NCBI GenBank assembly: GCA_936936565.1
Contig: CAKZIX010000155.1
Span: 1 to 12,651 of the forward strand
DNA length: 12,651 nucleotides
Origin: an uncultured Nocardiaceae bacterium
GTDB taxonomy: Bacteria > Actinomycetota > Actinomycetes > Mycobacteriales > Mycobacteriaceae
Direction of reading: 5' to 3'
Of the stretch, positions 6,200 through 11,936 are shown piece by piece (within the stretch, counting starts at the first letter, position 1; every line of letters begins with the position of its first letter). Made by a program: the position numbers and the translations under genes. The notes beneath the pieces are model-generated. The model searched no databases. It had not been told where the DNA came from and was given only the letters and a program-made list of their open reading frames with translations.

Positions 6200-7435
6200 C
6201 TAGCGCGGCCGCTCGACCTGCGGGAACAGCGTCGGCAGCGGAAGGGGGTTGTCGAAGGGCAGGCGGCGCTGCGTGGTGGTCGACGGCGGTGTCGGCACCG
6301 CGGTGGTCGTCGTCGGCTCGGTCGAGGGCGTCGGCGGGGTCGACGGCTCGGTGGTGGATTCGGTTGTCGCCGTGGTGGTTCGCGGTGGCCGGGTGGTGCT
6401 CGGCGGCGGCGGTGGCGGTGGCGGGGTCGTGGTGACGACGGCGGGTGGTGGCGGCGGTGGTGCCGGGGTGGTGACCTGGCGCGGCGCCGGCGGTGGTGGC
6501 GGGGTGGTCAGATCCACCGGGCGCACGGCCGGCGGCGGCAGCGGTACCTCGGTCGGGAAGGCGATCGGCGCCGGCGGGACGGTGGTCGTGGTGCTCGGCG
6601 CGGCCTCGACGGGCGGCAGTGGCGGGGCGTCGGTGCTCGCGGCGGTGTTGCCGAGCACGACGGCGACACCGCCGCCGAGCAGGATCGCCGCGGCGGCGAG
6701 CGCACCCAGCAGCGCCGGGATCGGACGGCGTTTGGGCGGAACCGGTTGCGTGACGGGAAGTTCGGCGACCGGAGCGGATCCGGCGTCGGCCGCGGCGCCG
6801 CCGGCGACGGGTGTGAACGGGATGACAGGCGGTTGTGCGGCGGGCTCGACGGCCGAGTACGCCAGCGCCCCGACGACCGGTCCCGAGCTGCCGGCGAACG
6901 AGTCGGTCGTGACCACGCCGATCCGGGCATCGTGGCCCGACGAGGTGGCCAGCGCGGCCGCGTAGGCGGTCAGCGCCGCACCGTGTGCGGGCTCCTCGCC
7001 CGGCAGCACCGCCGCCTCGTCGGCCGACAGCAGGGTGACCGAGCGCAGGCCCAGATAGTCGAGCGCTTCGCGCAGCGCATCGACGCCGCCGCCGGGCCAG
7101 CTCGGCGGGAAGGTCGCGTAGATCTCGGTGGGTGGCGACAGCTGCTCGGCGACGATGTTGATCATGCAGAACACGGCCGTGGCCACGAGGTCTTCGGCTC
7201 GGTAGGCCGGTCCGGCGTCGACCGGAATGCCGTTCGGGTCGCCCACTTTGGCGGCGAAGCCGGTGACCGAGTGGTATCCGGTGGGGGCGGGACCGCCGAG
7301 CACGGCGTCGCCGCCGTCACTCAGATGTAAGACCGCCTCACGCGTAACAAACTCGGGTTCGGACTCGCACCCGGTGGTCACAACTGCCGCTACGCATTCG
7401 GCGTTGCCGATGCGTAGCCCTACGCCAGTGGCCAT
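6200..7435 (-). CDS. Single-pass membrane protein with partial Hsp70-like N-terminal domain and Pro/Thr-rich tail
   Basis: The product is 411 aa. Residues 1-~150 resemble the first part of an Hsp70/actin-like nucleotide-binding domain. MATGVGLRIGN aligns in position with the first phosphate loop. HSVTGFAAKVGDP-G, AEDLVATAV and TFPPSWP parallel the neighbouring Hsp70-like protein (FANRVGDPVG, GEDLMATVI, AYPATWP). LLSADEAAVL sits where Hsp70s have EPTAA. The second phosphate loop and the adenosine-binding GG motif are absent, so ATPase activity is unlikely. A membrane helix lies at ~240-263 after KRRP. Residues 264-411 are almost entirely Pro, Thr, Ser and Ala with proline runs of up to seven, predicted to lie outside the membrane and spanning the cell wall. 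The start is fixed by GAGGAGG four bases upstream; an in-frame ATG 15 codons earlier is less likely. It is the third gene of a probable operon, 90 bases after the LuxR gene. Function unknown; a regulatory or scaffold role is inferred. Confidence 0.85.
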   Translation of the reverse strand: MATGVGLRIGNAECVAAVVTTGCESEPEFVTREAVLHLSDGGDAVLGGPAPTGYHSVTGFAAKVGDPNGIPVDAGPAYRAEDLVATAVFCMINIVAEQLSPPTEIYATFPPSWPGGGVDALREALDYLGLRSVTLLSADEAAVLPGEEPAHGAALTAYAAALATSSGHDARIGVVTTDSFAGSSGPVVGALAYSAVEPAAQPPVIPFTPVAGGAAADAGSAPVAELPVTQPVPPKRRPIPALLGALAAAAILLGGGVAVVLGNTAASTDAPPLPPVEAAPSTTTTVPPAPIAFPTEVPLPPPAVRPVDLTTPPPPPAPRQVTTPAPPPPPPAVVTTTPPPPPPPPSTTRPPRTTTATTESTTEPSTPPTPSTEPTTTTAVPTPPSTTTQRRLPFDNPLPLPTLFPQVERPR

Positions 7436-7439
7436 GGTT

Positions 7440-7446
7440 CCTCCTC
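7440..7446 (-). promoter_or_regulatory. Strong ribosome binding site fixing the start of the partial Hsp70-like gene
   Basis: GAGGAGG on the minus strand lies four bases before ATG 7435. It decides for this start over the in-frame ATG 45 bases upstream. Confidence 0.8.
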
Positions 7447-7525
7447 GGGCGCCCCGCGGCTCCGCTTGCACGGATCGCATACCACAGCGCCCCCACCGGG
7501 CATGTCGTTTCCGCTCGAGGAATGG

Positions 7526-9901
7526 TTACACGGCTCCGCTGACGCCGTGCCCCATGGCCCGCAACATCGAGAGCAACTCCGCCCGCGAATCCGCGCCCAG
7601 CCGGCGCCGGATGCGGGCTACGTGGTGTTCGACAGTTTTCGCCGAAATGTACAGGCGTGCACCGATATCGCGATAGGTCATGCCGAGCACGAGGAGGTTG
7701 GCCACCTCGCCCTCGCGGTCGGAGAGCTGGGCGGTGGCGGTGATCGGTGTCACGGCGGTCGCCGGGGCCTCCGCGCGTTCGGCGCGACGGGGCGCGTACC
7801 GCAAACCGCGGGCGACGGTGAGCAGCCGGGTGGCCGTCGCTGTGTCGGACGCGCGCAGCGCCGCCTCGCTCGCGAGCCGGGCACCGTCCCACGCGAGCCC
7901 GGCGGCGCCGAGCGCGGCGGCCGCGGCTTCCACGTCGGCGGGATCGGCGCCGCCGCCGAGCACCTGCAGCCACACTCGGCCCGCACCGGCCAGGGTGGCC
8001 GAGAACGGGTCGACGGCCGTGGCGGCCTTGAGCGCCGCGGCGTGCGGCAGCAGGGCGGGCGGATCCTCGCGCAGGATGGCCGCCTGCACGCCGTACCAGT
8101 GGAACGTGCTCGCCCAGGCCGGTGGTTCGCCGAGCGCGGCGAGCAGTTCGGCGGCCTCGGCGACCAAATGCGCGACCCGGTCGGCTTCACCCAAACGAAT
8201 TGCCGCCAGCCACAATTCGCCCAACGGCAGCAGTGTCAGCAGGTCCACCGACACGTCGTCGACGAGGTCGCACGCTTGGGCCCATGCCTTGAGCAGTCCG
8301 CCGTGGTCGCCACTGCGCCGGGCCAGCGCCAGCTCGAGCGCCACCGCCGCGAACCGGTCCCGCCGGTGCACCACGTCGAGCTCGGTGGGGATGTTCTCCT
8401 CGCCGGCCAGCAGCGCGGTCCACGCGGCCAGCAGCCGCGCTTGCGCTCCGGTTGCCCGGCCGAGAATCGTGCGGGCGCGCGGCAGATCGCCGGAGTTCAG
8501 GCACAGTTGCGCGGCGAGCAGCAGCGGATCGATCGGCAGCGCGCGCGGGTGCGTACCGAACATCGTCGCCGCCTGCACCAGCTGGGTCACCGCGGTGCGG
8601 GCGGGCCCGTGCAGCGACTGTGCGACGGCATGGCCGACGAGCGCCGAGCCGGCTGCGAAATCGGTTGGTGGACCTGAGGTTCCGACACGAAGCATGGCAT
8701 GTGCTGGATCCGGGCGCCCCGCGGCGAACAACACGGTGGCGGCGATCCCGCCGTCGCTGCCGACGCGGTCGGGGCCCAGCCACGCGTACAGCTCCGCGGC
8801 CCGGCGCAGCATCCCGCGCGCTGCCCACGACGACGCGCAGATACGCACCGCTGCGGCCTGATCCGGCGTGGTTACCGCACCCTCCGGCGCGGTCAGTAAC
8901 GATTCCGCCTGCGCGGCGGCGGCGTCCATGTCGCCGGCGAGTGCGAGCGTCTCGGCAAGGCGCAGTTCGATGTTGCGGGCACCGGCGGCGGCGGCCGCGC
9001 GCCACAGCTCGGCCGCGGGGGCGGGATCGGCGAGTCGTGCTTGCGCGGAAAGGAATTCGGCCAGCCGGGGATCCTGCAGGCCGGCCTGCGCGAGCCGCAG
9101 CGCGGTGTGGGTGCGCAGCGCACCGGAGCCGAGCCGGACGGCGAGCATCCGGCGCTGCACGTCGAGAAAACCGCGTTCGCCCAGCGCCCGCCGCAGGGCA
9201 TCGGTCGCGGCGGGCAAGAGCAAGTCGGGTTCGCTCACCAGGCCGTTGCCACGGGCCCGGTCGATCAGTTCCCGCGCCGTGCGCTCGTCGACGCCGATCA
9301 CGTCGGCGACCTCCGCGGCCTCCAGACCGGCGCCGGCCGCAGCCAGCGCGAGCGTCGAAAGCAGTTGGGGGTCTTCGTCGTCGAGCACGCGAGCGGCCCA
9401 CGAACCGACGGCGGATTCGACGGTGCGGGCGTACTCGCGGCGGTCTGCGGTGATCAGGGCGCCGATTGCGGCCAGCACCGCCCCGCGGACGCCGCCGGTG
9501 GTGTCGTGCAGGTGCTTGACGGTGGGCGGTTGCAGGGTGATCCCGGCGTCGCGCGCAAGGGTGGCGATTTCCGTCTGCGACAGCGTACGCAGGTCGAAAA
9601 CTTTGCCGTGGCGCACAATTGCGTCGGCCAGCGCGCGCATCGCGGTACGTCGCGGGCGCGGTTCGGCGGCGACGATCAGCGGCCCCGGCGTGCTCGGCAC
9701 GCTGTCGGCAAGCGCCGTCAGCGCGGCGTCGTCGAGGGCGTGTGCGTCGTCCACGATCGTCGCGGCATCGCCGGCGCGCTGCCGAATCATGCTGAGCAAC
9801 TCGGACTTTCCGGATCCGGACCGCCCGCGGACGAGAAGGACCCGCGTGCTGTGCGGGCTGGCGAACTCCCGCAGGATTTCGCCGACGCTGCTACTGGGCA
9901 C
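7526..9901 (-). CDS. iniR: STAND-like ATPase transcriptional regulator with C-terminal LuxR HTH (probable ini regulator)
   Basis: The product is 791 aa from GTG 9901. Walker A GRSGSGKS is at residues 26-33, followed by a Walker-B-like TIVDDAH at 48-54, a short AAA/STAND-type ATPase region, then a long Ala/Leu-rich helical region (~250-690) resembling TPR-like repeats. A LuxR-type helix-turn-helix occupies ~725-781 (LSDREGEV, YRDIGARLYIS, KTVEHHVARIRRRLG). This is the MalT/LAL layout: ligand and ATP control of DNA binding. The frame is open further upstream to 10327, but that part overlaps the Pro/Ala repeat of the preceding gene and looks like shadow coding. GTG 9901 overlaps the Hsp70-like gene's stop by 11 bases, arguing for translational coupling; GTGs slightly upstream remain possible. 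M. tuberculosis Rv0339c (832 aa) sits in the same place between etfD and iniB and, from memory, is the iniBAC activator IniR. The symbol rests on architecture and gene order only. Confidence 0.88.
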   Translation of the reverse strand: MPSSSVGEILREFASPHSTRVLLVRGRSGSGKSELLSMIRQRAGDAATIVDDAHALDDAALTALADSVPSTPGPLIVAAEPRPRRTAMRALADAIVRHGKVFDLRTLSQTEIATLARDAGITLQPPTVKHLHDTTGGVRGAVLAAIGALITADRREYARTVESAVGSWAARVLDDEDPQLLSTLALAAAGAGLEAAEVADVIGVDERTARELIDRARGNGLVSEPDLLLPAATDALRRALGERGFLDVQRRMLAVRLGSGALRTHTALRLAQAGLQDPRLAEFLSAQARLADPAPAAELWRAAAAAGARNIELRLAETLALAGDMDAAAAQAESLLTAPEGAVTTPDQAAAVRICASSWAARGMLRRAAELYAWLGPDRVGSDGGIAATVLFAAGRPDPAHAMLRVGTSGPPTDFAAGSALVGHAVAQSLHGPARTAVTQLVQAATMFGTHPRALPIDPLLLAAQLCLNSGDLPRARTILGRATGAQARLLAAWTALLAGEENIPTELDVVHRRDRFAAVALELALARRSGDHGGLLKAWAQACDLVDDVSVDLLTLLPLGELWLAAIRLGEADRVAHLVAEAAELLAALGEPPAWASTFHWYGVQAAILREDPPALLPHAAALKAATAVDPFSATLAGAGRVWLQVLGGGADPADVEAAAAALGAAGLAWDGARLASEAALRASDTATATRLLTVARGLRYAPRRAERAEAPATAVTPITATAQLSDREGEVANLLVLGMTYRDIGARLYISAKTVEHHVARIRRRLGADSRAELLSMLRAMGHGVSGAV

Positions 9902-11663
9902 CGGTGATCCCGCCGACGACGCCACCGACCGCGTCACCGACGCCGCCGACCACCTTTCCCGGGAGCTGGACGATCGGCGGCAAGGTCGGGGCCGGTGCGG
10001 TCGTGACGTTCGGCGGGGGCGCGGGCGCAGGGGCCGGGGCCGGCGCTGGTGCCGGTGCCGGTGCGGGGGCTGGTGCTGGTGCCGGTGCGGGGGCTGGTGC
10101 CGGCGCGGGCGCGGGCGCGGGTGCCGGTGCCGGGCCGGGTGCCGGGGCAGGCGCCGGAGCGCCGGGCTGGGGTGCGTTGTTCGACGGCTGTCCGGCGTTC
10201 GGTTGCGGTGCCCCGTTCGGCGCCTGGGACGCGCCCGCGGTGCGCGGCGAGCCGGAATCGGCGGCTCCTGTTGGTGCTGGTGCACCGCCCGGCTGGCCGG
10301 CGACGCTCGGCGCGGCGCCGGGCACACCCGATTCGGACGGACCTGCGGGTGTGGTGACCGCGTTCACCGTGGTCGGCGCCGGCGCGTCCGGTCGCACCGG
10401 CAGCGGCAGCGATCCGGTTCCGACGGACACCGCACCCGCGCCGAGCACCACCAGCGCCGCGACCGACGCCCCCACGATCGCGACCTTGCGCCAGCGCGGC
10501 ATGCCTGCGGCCACGGGCGTCGCCGCGGCCGGTGGTGCCGACACCGCGAGCGCGGCCCGCTTCGGCGCCGGCGCGGCCGCCACCTCGGGCGCCACGACCG
10601 CCGTCGATGCGCGAACCAGATCGGCCGCGAGCAGGGCGGCGCCGCGGGCACTGGTCTGCGCCGGCTGCGGTGCGGCGACCACCGTGAAACCCAACTCCGA
10701 CGAAATCAGCTCCGCGACAAGCGGGATCGCGGCACCGCCGCCGACGAGCAGGACCTGCGACACGTCACCGAGCTCGAGCCCGGCGCCGCGCACCGCGTCG
10801 CGAATCAGCTCGACGGAGGCGTACACGGGCTCGCCGAACACCACCTCGAGATCGTCGCGGACCACGCGCACATCCCGACGCAGGCCCGGAAGCGCAACGG
10901 CCACCGTGGTTTCCGTGTCCGACGACAGCGTCTCCTTGGCCGCGGCGCAGGCGGCGCGCAACTGGGTCAGCGCACGCTCGGTGGCCGGTTCGAACACGTC
11001 GAGATTCGAGGTGTCCAGCGTGGAGAGCACGTATTTCATTGTCAGATGGTCGAATTCGGCGCCCGAAAGCTCCTCGCTGTGCACCGTACGGCCCAGCATC
11101 GCCGTCTGCTCGCCGGTGCGCACCACCGTGATGTCGAGGCTGGCCGCCCCCAGGTCGTACACCACCACGGCACCGTCGCCGAGCGGGCCCCGGTCCGCCT
11201 CCAACCAGCGCACCGCCGCGGTCGGCTCGGGCACCGGCGTCACGTCGGCCACCCCGGCCCGGTCCAGGGCCGCGCGCAGCGATTCCACCGCATGCTGCGG
11301 CCAGGTCGCCGGATACGCCGCGACCACCGTCGGGTCGGCGGACCCGCACTCGTGGACCAGGCAGGCAATCACCGTCGCCATGAGGTCCTCGCCCGCGTAG
11401 GTGGCGCCGTCGTCGGCCAGCATGCCGACCGGATCGCCGACCCGGTTCGCGAACCCGGTGAGCACGACATCGTCGGTGCGGCGCGCAGCGATCTCACCCG
11501 AACGGCGAGCGTCGCGCCGGCCCTCGAGCACGGGCACGTTGTCCGCGGTGATGCGCAGCGCCGTCCGATGCGTCGTGACGACCAGGTCGTCGGGATCGAT
11601 TCCGTCGCCGTGCGCCGCGACCGTGTTCGCCGATCCGACCACAATGCCCATACCACTCGTCAT
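9891..11663 (-). CDS. Membrane-anchored Hsp70-like protein with extracytoplasmic Pro/Ala-rich tail
   Basis: The product is 590 aa. Residues 1-~350 form an Hsp70/actin-like nucleotide-binding domain. GMGIVVGSANT stands in for phosphate loop 1, EPTAAV is at 146-151, DLGAASLD at 170-177 replaces the usual DLGGGTFD, ELSGAEFDHL follows at 198-207, and LLVGGGAAIP at 305-314 is the adenosine motif. ATP binding is plausible but the loops are altered. There is no substrate-binding domain, so it is not a classical chaperone. A membrane helix lies at ~394-416 behind a basic RWRK, placing the ATPase domain in the cytoplasm. The outer part (417-590) is disordered, with ~23 Pro-Ala pairs at ~503-550, and ends in a Gly/Val-rich segment (GKVVGGVGDAVGGVVGG). 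ATG 11663 is chosen because GGAAG lies eight bases upstream and the protein then begins directly with the Hsp70 fold; the longer reading frame to 11894 has no homologous sequence. It is first in the operon with the LuxR regulator and divergent from iniB. Confidence 0.9.
   Translation of the reverse strand: MTSGMGIVVGSANTVAAHGDGIDPDDLVVTTHRTALRITADNVPVLEGRRDARRSGEIAARRTDDVVLTGFANRVGDPVGMLADDGATYAGEDLMATVIACLVHECGSADPTVVAAYPATWPQHAVESLRAALDRAGVADVTPVPEPTAAVRWLEADRGPLGDGAVVVYDLGAASLDITVVRTGEQTAMLGRTVHSEELSGAEFDHLTMKYVLSTLDTSNLDVFEPATERALTQLRAACAAAKETLSSDTETTVAVALPGLRRDVRVVRDDLEVVFGEPVYASVELIRDAVRGAGLELGDVSQVLLVGGGAAIPLVAELISSELGFTVVAAPQPAQTSARGAALLAADLVRASTAVVAPEVAAAPAPKRAALAVSAPPAAATPVAAGMPRWRKVAIVGASVAALVVLGAGAVSVGTGSLPLPVRPDAPAPTTVNAVTTPAGPSESGVPGAAPSVAGQPGGAPAPTGAADSGSPRTAGASQAPNGAPQPNAGQPSNNAPQPGAPAPAPAPGPAPAPAPAPAPAPAPAPAPAPAPAPAPAPAPAPAPAPAPPPNVTTAPAPTLPPIVQLPGKVVGGVGDAVGGVVGGITGAQ
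10018..10157 (-). repeat. Pro-Ala coding repeat with 24-base tandem units
   Basis: This stretch encodes about 23 consecutive Pro-Ala dipeptides. Within it two adjacent 24-base units (10057-10080 and 10081-10104) agree at 22 of 24 positions, and shorter six-base GGTGCC/GGCGCG variants fill the rest. Mixed codons for the same dipeptide suggest selection on the protein. Copy-number change by slippage would keep the frame. Confidence 0.8.
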
Positions 11664-11710
11664 GCAAATCACTTCCGGTCCTGCGCCCGCCATCGATTTA
11701 CCGAAAGAGT

Positions 11711-11726
11711 GCTGAACCCGGTCAGC
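11711..11726. promoter_or_regulatory. Imperfect 16-base palindrome upstream of the Hsp70-like operon
   Basis: GCTGAACCCGGTCAGC has five perfect outer pairs and one further inner pair. It is 48 bases upstream of the Hsp70-like ATG, a suitable place for an operator. No regulator can be named from sequence. Confidence 0.35.
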
Positions 11727-11896
11727 AATCTGTCTGCTGCCGATGTCGTTGGCGGTGCCCAACGCGTTACGAAGTTCGCGGCCGACACGGGGGACATCCC
11801 CTAATCGGCGGCGAGCCCCTATTGCGGGTCCCGGGCGGGACGGGGGGATTGCGCCCGTTCCGGCGGGGGAGGCCGCGGACCTAGCGTTTTGCACAG

Positions 11897-11913
11897 TTGC
11901 TCACCGCGAGCAA
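11897..11913 (+). promoter_or_regulatory. Perfect inverted repeat just upstream of iniB
   Basis: TTGCTC-ACCGC-GAGCAA is a perfect six-pair inverted repeat with a five-base centre, ending 23 bases before the iniB start and 12 bases before its ribosome site. It could be a DNA operator or a small leader hairpin. Confidence 0.45.
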
Positions 11914-11925
11914 AGGCCGACGTCC

Positions 11926-11933
11926 GAGGAGAG
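11926..11933 (+). promoter_or_regulatory. Ribosome binding site of the iniB-like gene
   Basis: GAGGAGAG lies three bases before ATG 11937, with the GGAG core five bases away. It fixes the start of a gene that runs off the window. Confidence 0.8.
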
Positions 11934-11936
11934 ACC

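Larger units (their letters stand above)
11664..11936. promoter_or_regulatory. Divergent regulatory region between the Hsp70-like operon and iniB
   Basis: These 273 bases contain no gene I can support; the minus-strand frame here is open but looks non-coding. Three inverted repeats are visible: GCTGA-N6-TCAGC at 11711-11726, GTCCCG-GG-CGGGAC at 11828-11841, and TTGCTC-N5-GAGCAA at 11897-11913. TAGCGT (11882-11887) could be a -10 for iniB, giving a leader of about 43 bases, but no convincing -35 accompanies it. This is the natural place for the neighbouring LuxR-type regulator to bind and control both directions. Confidence 0.55.

Noticed and set aside
6158..7330. Gly/Arg-rich 390-codon plus-strand frame
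   Set aside because: It is the complement of the Pro/Thr tail coding region of the partial Hsp70-like gene.
10018..10157. GC-rich repeats considered as a CRISPR array
   Set aside because: The units are short, adjacent and in frame with Pro-Ala coding; there are no unique spacers.
9902..10327. Upstream extension of the regulator's frame
   Set aside because: It overlaps the Pro-Ala repeat of the preceding gene in another frame and gives Pro/Arg/His-rich shadow sequence. The ATPase domain begins right after GTG 9901.
8868..11804. 978-codon plus-strand open frame opposite the regulator and the Hsp70-like gene
   Set aside because: It is the longest frame, but it spans two well-supported genes on the other strand and encodes Ser/Arg/Ala low-complexity sequence; its length reflects lack of AT-rich stops.
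11828..11841. GTCCCG-GG-CGGGAC considered as a terminator
   Set aside because: The loop is only two bases and no T run follows on either strand; in this GC-rich spacer it may be chance.
11664..11894. 77-codon N-terminal extension of the Hsp70-like protein
   Set aside because: It has no homology-like features, lacks a good ribosome site and would occupy the divergent promoter region; ATG 11663 starts directly at the Hsp70 fold.
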